A stretch of DNA of 64,000 nucleotides from Pyrocephalus nanus (taxonomy: Eukaryota; Chordata; Aves; Passeriformes; Tyrannidae), in the NCBI GenBank assembly GCA_038380795.1, contig CM076265.1, forward strand, positions 806,001 through 870,000, read 5' to 3'. Shown in pieces: positions 1-10,800 of this stretch. Position 1 is the first letter of the stretch; the number at the start of each line of letters is the position of its first letter. The position numbers and the translations under genes are program-made. The notes below the pieces were generated by a model that searched no databases, was not told where the DNA came from, and worked only from the letters and a program-made list of their open reading frames with translations.

Positions 1-2414
1 AGGAGGATTTGTTTTCACAAATTTTACAGATGTCACAGCTCCTCCTTCACCACCACCCGACACCCCCAGACCCACCTGACCTGGGTGGGATGTAGAAGTC
101 CCCACCTGGGTTCCAGAAATACGGGGAAACCTTTCTGACCAGCCTCACCCCCATCTCTGCTCCTGGGATTATTCACACACACTGGGACTTCAGGAGGAAC
201 TCCCAGGGGAGGTGAACGGAAAGGGAATAAACAGGCAGAGTTCAAGGAGCGTTTGGACAATGCTGCCAAGCACAGGGTGTGACCTGGGGATGGTCCTGGG
301 CAGGGCCAGGAGCTGGACTCAGTGATCCCTGTGGGTCCTTTCCAGCTCAGCATCTTCTGTGGATTGGAAATGAGTCACCCAAGGATCCTCAGCATTTTTC
401 TACACTAAGGCATTTCCTCCCCTTGAGGAAGTTGCCCAGTGAGGGTGGCTTTCCCAGTGCAAACTGGTGGAGCCCTCAGGGAAGGGATGGCACCAGTTTT
501 CCAACCTGGTGGAAGGACCCTGCACTGGATCCTTGAGGACCTTTTATGTTCTGTTGAGGAAACACAGCAATGTTTGGAGAAGCCAGACAGGGAGTGAAAG
601 AGGAACCAGGGCTCTTTTAAAACACTTTGACTACAAAAAAATGCCCTAAAATGTTTTTTTTTTCTGCACTCAGCATGGAGGGAGCAGCAGCCAATTGTGT
701 TATAGCTCTGCTGATTACTTATGATTCCCTTCCTGTGAGGACAGGCTCTGATGTGTTGTTTTTTGATAACACTGGCTCCTTTAGAGCAATAATGCTGGTA
801 CAGTTTCCTGCCTAATCGGAGAGCAATTACTGCACCTCAAAAGGGAAAACGTGGAGAGGAACCCACTTTTAGCTCAGAAGTGATAACAGGGACATTTTCC
901 TGCTAAGCCTGAGCTCATTCAAGAATCTCCCGTGGCAATACATGACAAAAATCAAAGAGAAAGGAGAGGCTGGGTGTTGTTCTTGCCTGCCAAGTTCCTG
1001 TATGGTCAGATCCCCTGGTGCTCGTGTGGTTTGGAGGCTGGGATGGCATTGGTGCCCATCAGCTGTGAGAGGACACAGAATCTTTCCCCTTTAGGTCCTT
1101 AATTTGAATTTGCTCTCGTTTAGGAGTGAACATTTTTACTGTGAGTGATGATTACTGACCTGTGCTGATTGACCTGGTGGCCTTGGCCAGCTCGTGGTGG
1201 CAGGTGGCCACATCCAGAAGCAGAAGGGCTGTTGCCTTTTATCTTGACAAAGCCACCACTATTTTTAAATCAGTTTGCCAAACCTCTATGGGAACAAAAA
1301 TCAGAGATGAAAGGGTTGACAGGTTATTCCAGCAGAATGGTGTAGCCAAAGGCAGCGTTACCCTGGAGTTTTGAAAAGGGGCTGGCAAGCAAAATATTTT
1401 TTTTGGAAAAATAAAAAGTATTTTCTGCTTGGACTGCTGGACTATTTGTGGTGATACAGGGCTTTCTTTAGGACTCATGCACTCAGGCATTTCCACCCAA
1501 GGCTGAGGCGTGTTCTTTGGACCCCCTTGCTGGAGAAGGGCCTGGCTACAAAGGGTGTGTGTCTGTGGTGAGAGAAGCACTATCTCACTGGAGCCAAGCA
1601 GGGAGAGGAAATGACTCAGTCATCAAAAGGCCCTCCTTCCTCAGGGAACTGTCCTTAATCAGCGTTATCCCGTTACAATAATACCATTTCAGAGGGACTG
1701 GGAACCAGACCCCTTGCGTAGCCATGTAAATGCTTCCTGTATTTGCCAAACAAAACAGCCCTCAGCAATTAATAGAATTTAGCTATTAGTCCTGCTATGA
1801 TAAAACAACAGCCGTGGCTCTTCGTCCTGCAAAACCCTTGGTGCCATCCCTCTCCCAGGAAAAGAGATCTTTTGGATCTTTCTTTTGGATCTGCATTACC
1901 TGCTGCTCCAGGAAAGAATAAATAAGAATAATGTTGCCTTTTGCTGGGCTGCAAGTGTCACAGCTACGAAGATTGTCCTCACTGCCCTTGCAAGAGCTGC
2001 TGCAAAGCTTCCTCCTGGGATGCCCTGATTAGTCATTGCTTTAGCATTAGGCTGGGACACTTTGTGCAGCTTGCCAGGGATCCTGGACAATCTCTACCTT
2101 TTGGTGCTCAGTAATAACCAGCTCCCAGAATTGGCAGCGGGAGCAGTGGGATAGAGCGGTGGGTCCTTGGGAGCCCAGGGACAGGAGCATTGCAGAGACT
2201 CAGCCCTCCCCAATTAACTCTGATTAGACACAGCCACAGATGGGCAGCAGCTCGACCACAACTGGATCGTTTGTTCCCCTTTGATTTGACAGGAGAGCAG
2301 CTCACGGCGTGACGAGAAAAGGCCGCTTGTGACCCGCCCTGCCCTCACCACCTCCCGTCAGCAGAGGCCATCAGGCACTGCCAGGCTGGAAAGGGGCTGC
2401 AGGTCCACTTCCAC
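1..2414. other. intergenic DNA upstream of CAPRIN1, part 1
   Basis: I see no supportable exon here. The open frames are short, lack splice-consistent partners and resemble no family I know. Apart from the CR1 fragment near 233-366 the stretch is unique-looking DNA. From vertebrate synteny the next gene to the left should be LMO2, but none of its exons is recognisable. Confidence 0.6.
233..366 (+). mobile_element. CR1 LINE 3'-end fragment
   Basis: The stretch reads like the typical avian CR1 3' end: a 'ttcaaggagcgtttggacaa' segment, then a 'gggccaggagctggactc' segment, then 'gtgggtcctttccagctcag'. The order of these blocks puts the 3' end on the right, so the copy is sense to the + strand. 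The octamer tail is eroded. It is truncated and has no coding capacity. Confidence 0.75.
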
Positions 2415-2706
2415 ACCATCCCAGAGCGGCTGGGGCTGGAAGGAACCTTGAAGATCATCTTGTTCCAACCCCCTGCCATGGGCAGGGACACCTTCCACCA
2501 GCACAGGCTGCTCCAAGCCCTGGCCAGCACTTCCAGGGATGCCACAGCTTCCCTGGGCAACCTGTGCCAGGGCCTGCCCACCCTCACAGGGAAGGATTTC
2601 TTCCCAGTATCCAATCTAAGCCCACCCTCTGTCAGTGGGAAGCCATTCCCCCTCGTCCTGGCACTCCATGCCCTTGTCCAAAGTTCCTCTGCAGCTCCCA
2701 AACACT
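2415..2706 (-). mobile_element. CR1 LINE 3' fragment, antisense
   Basis: Blocks typical of avian CR1 occur in antisense order: 'ggggctggaaggaacctt', 'aagatcatcttgttccaa', 'catgggcagggacacc', 'cccaccctcacagggaagg' and 'ccattccccctcgtcctgg'. The 3' end therefore faces left. About 290 bp remain, 5'-truncated as usual for CR1. Open frames crossing it on both strands are by-products of the repeat. Confidence 0.88.
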
Positions 2707-2773
2707 CACTGGACAGAAAACATTCTGGCATAAATTAATTTTGACATAAATTTATCAGTCAGCAAGTTATTTA

Positions 2774-2800
2774 CCAAAAAAAAAAAAAAAAAAAAAAAAT
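2774..2800. repeat. poly-A tract
   Basis: An uninterrupted run of about two dozen A residues. It does not sit at the end of a recognisable processed pseudogene: no coding remnant is visible immediately upstream, and the adjacent CR1 does not end in poly-A. Confidence 0.9.
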
Positions 2801-4187
2801 CACAGTGGATGCAGTGTTACCCAGGGTGACTTCAGCAGTGTGGGTTTCCCCCCGGGAATAAATTGGCTGATAGCCAGAAAGGCTGTGGGCATTTCAGTGT
2901 GCTTTGGAACATTCCCTTTGAAGCCCTTGCACATGAATAAGGATTAGAATGGGGACAGAACACAGGAAAGGAACATTTTGCTTTTCTTGGAAAGAGGGGC
3001 TACAGACTTCTAACATCTTCCTCTGCTGGTTTCTGGTTACTGAGGACGATGAAAATGCAAAATTATCCACTGGGTCCTCTCATTGCAAGAGGTGAAAGTG
3101 AAGGCCTGACTCTGTGGCTGATGCAATTTCACTGAAGGCAGAGAATTTACACCATGGGGCTGGGGGTTTTTATCCACCATAAAGCTGAATGATGGTGATG
3201 ATGTGGTGACAGCTCTGCTGTTGTGTTTCATCTGCAGAATCCCCCCAAATTTTCTGCTGTGTAATATTCCAGAGGGGACAAGTGTGGTAAGAGAGAGCTG
3301 CAGTCTGGATATTGGATTTGCAGGAATAGTATCACTGAGTTTGTCAAAAAAAGGCTTTCCTTTAAGCATTTTAAATACAAGATGTGAGCTGAGCAAAAGA
3401 AACCACCCCATGTCTGTATTCAGACTGCAAAATTAAAAAGAGAGAGCGATGGTACCAACCTACCCCGTGCTTAATTAAAAGAAGTCACAAAAATAAAGCA
3501 TTTTCTTCAAGCACTGTCTCCAGTGAGGGTGCAGAGCTCCTGCTGAGCCATCACCCTTCACCTCAACTTCTGGGCATAACTTGGCAGAAGCAGAGGCTGA
3601 AATTCTCCTCTGGCTTGGGAAAACAGCAGTGGATTTTTGGGAGCGTTTGGGACTCTGCTCAAATCACTGAAATCAAAGGGTTCTTTCCACTCGCTTTGGA
3701 TGAAAAAATAAACTTTTGGGTGGGGGAAGGATGGTCTTTGAAGGATTCAGGAGATGTTTAATCAGCTCTGGGCTGTGCCAGAGGTTCCCAGCGTGTTCGT
3801 GGGAAAGCTGCCCTGTTTGCCTCTGGAAGTTTTCCATTTGCACAGTCAAACGATGCTGCTTCCTTCCTCCCACCTTCTGCTGCCTTGTCCTTGGAGCTGT
3901 TTGTGTAGGATCCATCCCAGCCTCCTGTTTGTCCAGCATTTATTGCACTGCAGGCCCAGCTGAGGTGGAGCCACAGAGAAGGACACGAGTGAATGGAATG
4001 AGTGATTTGGTGGGAAGAGCATTAATCATGAAATATTATTTATGAAATGAGTATTTTGACTAGAAAAACATATGAATATTTTGTACTGCACTAATACTCT
4101 TAACTCTTAATCCTTAAACCATTTTGGGCTAACTCTCTGTGCTGGAGTTAAAAAATAACAGACAAATCTAACTGAAAGATTTGGTTC
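2801..4187. other. intergenic DNA, no gene seen
   Basis: No exon, RNA gene or recognisable repeat was identified. Open frames up to 124 codons occur but overlap each other on opposite strands and show no family resemblance. Confidence 0.55.
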
Positions 4188-4395
4188 AAAGTTAGGAAGA
4201 AGTTGTTCCCTGGGAGGGTGGGCAGGCCCTGGCACAGGGTGCCCAGAGAAGCTGTGGCTGCCCCTGGATCCCTGCAAGTGTCCCAGAACAGGCTTGGATA
4301 GAGCCTTGGAAGGTGTCCCTGCCTACAGCAGGGGGGTGGAACAAAATGATCTTTAAGGTCCCTCCCAACCCAAACCAGTCCATGAATCTGTTCAG
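4188..4395 (+). mobile_element. CR1 LINE 3' fragment
   Basis: Sense-oriented CR1: 'gttaggaagaagttgttccc', 'gggcaggccctggcacaggg', 'gcccagagaagctgtggctg', then 'gatctttaaggtccctccca' and a decayed tail near 'ccatgaatctg'. Roughly 200 bp are retained. Confidence 0.88.
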
Positions 4396-7300
4396 CCACA
4401 AACCTCTGTGACACATCCCTCATTTCTAGCCTGGATTTCTATGTTATCCAGAGAATCTAAATCCTTCAAACAGCTTTTGAGAGGTGACTCAGTAATTACC
4501 AACAGCAGCACCAGCAAGCCTGGGAGGCTGATCCTAAAAGCAGGCACATTTTAACTGAACAGGGAATTTTTGGGAGAGCAATTTGAACAGATTTTCGCTC
4601 TTCATTAGAGTATCAGAGATAACATCCTCATTTCTGCATTTCTCCCCATTCCCCTCTATGCAGTTTCACCAGCTTAATTGGGGTAGGAGCCCTTTTTTCC
4701 CCTCTGAATTTGCTACCCATGCATCCCATAAATACACTGTGGTCCATAATAAATCATAAGCAAGAGGGATCCAAAGTGTGCTTAATGCCTACAGTCACCC
4801 AGGGCAGATTTGCAAATTAAACCTTTGTTTATTATGGCAACTGCTCAGGAAAATCTTCTTCCAAGATAATAATGTTAACTCAGAAAGAGCAGGGGTGCAA
4901 TAAATCAAAAATCTTTGGCAATAAAAACGGAAAAAAAATTAGTTGGATAAAAGATACAAGCCCAGGTGGGTAACCATTGCACCTAGAATATGAAGCCAGT
5001 CTTTCCTGGGAGCAAAATGATACTTGGCAAGACAGCAACAGAGGAAAAATACAGCATTTTTCTAGCTTTATTGGCAAAGATTGCAAAAGGTCAGATCCAT
5101 CATGCCTTTGTTAGACCAAGTCCACAGAGACTTCCCTTGACACAACCAGATCTATCAAAAGAGGAAGAAAACCCAGTTAGCAGCCAGCAGTAAGGGATTC
5201 TTGTCAGGCTCCCCCAAATTACTTGGAAAATATCTTTTCTTCGATTCTAGACTTGTCCCTGGCCATTAAACATCAGCTCAGCTGTAGAAATAGTTGGAAG
5301 ATTACTGGGTGGTGAAACTGAGAAGGAAATAAAAGGTTTTCTAGCGCAGGGTGCTCATGTGTAAACACACCCAGTAAATCAGATCCCCTTCCCATGGTCT
5401 GGGAGACAGCAGGGAGGAGTCTTGGGGGAAATTTGTCACCTGGACCGTGTTCCAACTCCTCCCTTGTTCCCTGAGTCCCTTCATATCTATAATTGTCTCT
5501 GATTCTGTGATAAATCATCACAGCAGATGCTTCAGCTCTCGGGTGTACAACTGCTGTACCAGCCTGCCATAAATACCAGGTGCTGGTCTAAAACAGCTGC
5601 AGACAAAAGCTTAGCCCTAGAAAGTTCTCTGAACATGCAAAAATGTGGGCAGAGCTCGACAGGGCTGCGTAAAATCCCTTGGATAATCGTGTGCCTGAAC
5701 GGCTGCAATCGGCAGCACTGTGGTGTCGATACCAACAAGCAGAGCATCAGTTCCTCCCATCAAAACTGGGGTTTAAGAGAATTTCCATGGAGGGATATTC
5801 AAGTAAAATACATGCAATGGAATTAAAATCAGCGACCCAGCAGAAGGGCAGTCCCAACCACACGGAGTGGGAAATATTCAGAGAGGGGGGAAGAACCTGT
5901 GAGCCACCTGCCAGTGGGGCTGAAAGGTTATGGGAAGAGAAGGGGCTAATGGGGCTGGGTTAGCAGAGTGGCTGGAAATGTGGGATGGCTGCTTGCCCAT
6001 CCAGACTGGCTCCCCTGGAAGGCTGGGGGGACAGGGGAGAGAGGGAGCTGCTTGTTCTTCCCACTGCATCCCAGCTTTGTGCCTGGCATTCCTTGGAGGG
6101 TACATCTTCTGAAGATGGATGGTGGGAGGATTAAAAGGTATTTGTGGCACATCTCTGACTGATGAAGGAAACTGCTGGAAGGAAACCTGCTCTCCTGAAA
6201 ATGCACTGATGGAAATCCCCCAAAATATGCAATTCTGCCGGCCCCAATCCAGCACCCCCACCCGAGGCCGTTCCTTTCTGCCTGCACAGGGCGGGAGGTT
6301 CCCAAAACGCTGCAGAATCGGCTCCTGGGCAGACACTCCCTGCGTCCCTGAAGGAGCTGATAAAGTCACACAACAACAGAGCTGGAAACACGAGGTACAA
6401 ACAGACAGGGGCAGTGAAGCCCAGGCAGATGCTGCTGAGAGCTCCTCTGCAGCCTGGTGATAATGGGGAGAGGGCTCTCCCTCCTCCCAGATGGCCCCTC
6501 CAAAGAGCAGGAGGAAAGGGAAAGGCTGTGTGGTCAGGGGAGAGACCACCACCCTTATCTGCCTCCCCAGGGACACAAACACTCCTCTCACAAGGGTGTG
6601 TAAAACACTCTTCAAAGTGATAGCAACGGAACCAACCGAGAAATGGCCCCTCGAGAGAATTAAAACAAAAAACTTCAGCCCTGGGGCTTTATTTCCTGCT
6701 TTCTTTTTTTTCCCCTCTAAACCCGTTTTTGGGTAAGCACCCCCCTGTACATCCTTCCTTTAAATATCAATATATACTGCACACTGACAGTGGAAAAGGG
6801 AAGTGTACAAAGTGTACTGAGCTCTGGGAAACCCAAATCCTGGCTCAGCAAGTGCTGACCACGTCCCCTTCTGTGCAGGGGGAGCTGCTGGGACCCAGAG
6901 GGTCTCTGAAGGCACACGGGGACATCACCATTAGGGGGTCACAGGGATGTTACAGATTAGGGGGTCACAGGGATGTTACAGATTAGGGGGTCACAGGAGG
7001 GAAGGGGTTCTCGGAGCCCTGAAAAGGAAAATACGGACAGGGCAAAAGAGGGAGGGAGGGGAGAGAAGGGGGGAATAAAAATGAGGCAAAGAGAGTGGAC
7101 AGAAGGGAGAGAAAAGTCAAGGAATGAAAGGCTATGTCTAAGTTAAGTAAAAAGTGTAGCTGGAACACAATGAAGCCACGTGGTTTGCTGTCACAGGAGT
7201 AATTGAGTGCATCTGCTTTTGTAATCAACCCTGCTTACAGGAACAATACACAGAAGGACTCAAAACCTCAAGTTTTAAATATCTAATTATCTCTAATTAA

Positions 7301-7724
7301 AAAATTAGCGCTTATTTTTTTTGCCTGTAACAGGGATATGGATAATAATGAACAAAAGGAGAAGTCCCAGGAGGTCCAATCTGCCCTGTCCAGAGTATAA
7401 AAGTAAAGTGACACTTCATGATATTGAGATATTGAAATAAGATACTTTTTTTTTTTTTTTTTTTTAAGGGCAAAGCTTTGGGTTTTTTTACCCAAGGAAC
7501 ATTTCATCTATGAACTTGTTGCTGTGCTGTTTAAAACTTGGGATCTGCAAAGATTGCAGGCTGGAGCTAGCTGACTTGTACAAATAATGAGTGCAGGCAT
7601 AAAAAAGGCCTATTCTGTAGCTATTTGGGATTTTTATGCTGGGATTTTGATCCCACAGTTGCCCCCTAAATTGTTAAGTGCTGTTTCCACATAGAACGGA
7701 CTCCAGGGAAGGGGGCCATGGAGA
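4396..7724. other. intergenic DNA with one short tandem repeat
   Basis: No gene could be supported. A 245-codon minus-strand open frame (5878-6615) has no recognisable domain, and equally open frames cover it on the other strand, so it is not called. A 26-nt tandem repeat lies at 6931-6997 and a poly-T run near 7446-7465. Confidence 0.55.
6931..6997 (+). repeat. 26-nt tandem repeat, about 2.6 copies
   Basis: Two perfect 26-nt units (6931-6956 and 6957-6982) and a partial third (6983-6997). Each begins TTAGGGGGTCACAGG. The identity between units suggests a recent expansion, probably length-variable between individuals. Confidence 0.92.
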
Positions 7725-8010
7725 TAAAACCTGGCACAGCAGGATTTAAAAGGGAATGGGGTGACAGGACAAGGGGAATGGCTTCCCACTGCCAGAGGGC
7801 AGGGTTAGATGGGATTTTGGGAAGGAATTCTCCCCTGGGAGGGTGGGCAGGCCCTGGCACAGGCTGCCCAGAGAAGCTGTGGGTGCCCCTGGATCCCTGG
7901 AAGTGTCCCAGGCCAGGTTGGAGCACCCTGGGCTGGTGGCAGGGGAGGGGAACTGGATGAACTTTCAGATCCCTCCTAACCCAAAGCATCCCACAATTCA
8001 CGATCCTGTA
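7725..8010 (+). mobile_element. CR1 LINE 3' fragment
   Basis: Sense CR1 with the blocks 'gacaaggggaatggcttccc', 'gggcaggccctggcacaggc', 'cccagagaagctgtgggtgc', 'cagatccctcctaacccaaa' and a degenerate 3' tail at 'cacaattcacgatcctg'. It preserves more 5' sequence than the copy near 4.2 kb. Confidence 0.88.
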
Positions 8011-10520
8011 GGTTGGGTATTAAACACGAAGGATCAAACCCATGGTTGGAACACCGTGGTGTGTGAAAGATTCCAGGACACTTTGCAAGCACAGACTTGT
8101 CACGCTGGAAGGCAGAGCCAAACCAGTGTTTAACTGAGATCATAGAACAGTGGATCAGTTCAGAATGGGAAAGGTTGCAGAGCACACACCAAAATAACTG
8201 CAGCTGTGGGAGGGACAGACTGCCAGGTGACTTGCTGAAGGCAATCCTTGTCTCCACCCTGCCAAAAGCTGATAAAAATAATGATGGAGGTGAAAGTTTA
8301 TTGTCAGTACAAAGCAAGACTCTGCCAAAGTAGGAACCAACAGATCAAAGCTGGGTTCAGAGGGAGCAGTGAGAGAAAAGCAGTGTGGCCTCAGATCAGG
8401 ATGAAGTTGCACTGATCAGATATGCAGATTTTTACAGCTGATGAGGAGAAAAAAAATAGGGAAGAATGGGGTTTAAAAGTGCTTGTTATTTTCCTTGGTG
8501 CTACAAAGGCATTTTATTTGAAAGGAGCCATTACAGAATGCAGCAAAAACGATACAACACCCAGAAAAGAACATTGGTGGGAGCTCCTGCAGTGCTGTAG
8601 GAATTGGGGAAAATTAAACAACGGGTTCAAACCAAGGCTGGTATGAAACAAAGGACTAGGAACGTGCCAGAGCTTTCACTGTGCACTTCCAATGGACATT
8701 AGGGTGGTAAATGGGTGGAAACACGTGTCGGTGGAAGATCTAAATTTCACATTATGCAAATGACATTGCATAATTGTCAGACAAATGAGGTAAAGTCGAT
8801 TCTCTTTGCTAATTGACAAAATTGCTGCAGTCATCTTGAGGTTTGAAATCTACAGGGAAGAAAAAGATGTTTCTGCCTTGGGAAGAAGAGGGATTTTTGT
8901 ATAAATGTGTCTGGGGAGTTTCACGGGTGCTGAGGAGAAGGAGGAAAAAGTAAAAAGATGTGCTTAGCCAGAAGCTTGAGACATGATATGTGCTGAAAAA
9001 GAGCATTAACATTCTATAGGCTGCTATTAGCTATATCTTATATGCATAAATACTTTGAATTAAATAATAGTGTCTGTATTAAATAAGTGTCATCTGCCCA
9101 CTGCTGATGTAGGAATTCCTCCAAAGGCAGCAGGAATCGGGCAGAACAGGGATGGTAGAGAAATTGGGAGCAGGAAAAGATGCCAAATCAAGGTTTGGGA
9201 CTGGCTGTGGTGGCCAAACATGCCAGTGAGGAGGGACGGGGATGAGAGAACACCAAAGACATTCCCACACCCAGAACTGCCCCCCAGCCCCGTGGCTGGA
9301 CCTTCCCGGTGGGAAGGGGACTGGAATGGCTTTGCCAAAGGCACAAGTTCTATCCAAGGGTGTTACACAACTCTTGAGGCTGCAAAAAAAAAAAAATAAT
9401 AAAAAAGAGCCAGGGAAGAAGATGTATTAAAGTCTCTGCCTTGGCCAAACTCCAACTCAATTAATTACAATCCGCCTTTTAAAATTCCCCCTGAAGTTCC
9501 AGCTGGATAATAAACCCTTCCATGCGTGTCCTGCGAGGCTGGAGGAGGCACAGCCCCCAGCTGAGCCACCAGAGAGGCTGGCCCGGGTCCTGCTGCCCCC
9601 TCAGCTTTGGGAAGGCCCTGAGACCCCTGGAAATGAGGAGCGCTGGGCAGAGCCAGGATGATGAAACCGTGGAGAAACAGCAGAAGTCAGTTTGCTATAA
9701 ATCTTCCTGCTGTGCAGGGGTGGTGTTTTTTGGTTGGTTTTTTTTTGAGATAAATGTGCTCAGAACCCCTTCACTTCTGCCTTCTAGTGGGTAAAAGACA
9801 GGAGAGCATTGCAGGAGAGAGAACTGCTGAAAGGAAAATGAGCTTTGGATTCCTCAACAGCCCCGAAGATCTGGCACAAGCAGAAATCTTGTCATTGTTA
9901 CTCCTAGCAGTGACTGCTGCCTGACTCCACTGATTGTAAGGGTCCAAACCCCAGCTCCTCTCCTTTGGTGTGGACCCAGCCCTGCAGGGAACACCAAGGA
10001 TACTGGAATGGTCCATCCTGGGCTGATTTTGATTAGAAAGCTCCTGCTGCACCCACTGCTGAGACTGCAGAAAAGGTGAGGGCAGGACAGGTTTTTTTCT
10101 TGAGAGCATAAAACACCTGGGGACCATTCAATATGTTCCTACAAGGAGGAATAAATCCCAAGGGAATGTGAAGGCTGAGGCTTAGAGTTCTCCACTGCCT
10201 TTGCTAATGAGGCATATTTGTTTTCTTTAATAAAACCAAAACAAAGGACCTTCTATAAATCTCTCAGGGCAAACACACCCCAGATTTTTTTTTCCTCTGT
10301 TATGCCGTTTCCCACCAGGGATGGATGCACCTGATGGCACATCAGCTGCTGAGAACAAGCGTGGCAGAACATCCAGAGGTGGAGGATTGCCTCCTTTCCT
10401 TCACCATGCTCTTCCTCACCGGCACGTGGAACCGGCTCCTGTCTCCCTGTTCCTCCTCCAAAGCGCAGTGAATTATCCCACGAACCTCAGCTCAACCCTG
10501 GAGTCCAGGGGATGAGTTAC
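8011..10520. other. intergenic DNA, no gene seen
   Basis: Nothing beyond A-rich and T-rich runs (near 9384-9408 and 9737-9748) was recognised. The open frames lack codon structure or homology that I can support. Confidence 0.55.
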
Positions 10521-10529
10521 AACCGGAGT

Positions 10530-10800
10530 TTTAAAGCAATTCTTGAACGCTCTCTAGTGGTTGAATAGCAAATACTGTCAATGGCACCTTCCCTCACCTT
10601 TCCAATTTTAATTAATAAATCGCTCGCAATGACTCATGCGTCTCGGAGATAAAAAGATTTTTTAATTATTGTTATAATTAATGTTGTAATTAGCATAATA
10701 TTGTATTATAATTTATTCTTAGGCGCTAGAGTTGTGCTTTTCACTATGCAAAATCGTTCCTGTGCATCAAGCAACGTTTATCTTTTTGACCAACTGACAA
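10530..10800. promoter_or_regulatory. candidate conserved non-coding element
   Basis: An AT-rich block dense in transcription-factor-like words: TGACTCA (AP-1 type) near 10631, AGATAA and TTATCT (GATA type) near 10649 and 10779, and a cluster of TAATTA/ATAATTAAT/GTAATTAGC homeodomain-type cores at 10661-10700. It is not low-complexity throughout and has no open frame. It lies between CAPRIN1 and the expected position of LMO2, a gene known for distant enhancers in this interval. Function and conservation are inferred and were not tested. Confidence 0.3.

Noticed and set aside
2345..2749. Open frames on both strands around 2.3-2.75 kb
   Set aside because: They lie in an antisense CR1 3' fragment, which is non-coding.
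2774..2800. Poly-A run as a possible tail of a processed pseudogene
   Set aside because: No retrocopied coding sequence or target-site duplication could be recognised upstream.
5878..6615. A 245-codon minus-strand open frame in the upstream intergenic region
   Set aside because: No domain, compositionally ordinary, and overlapped by several equally open frames on the opposite strand.
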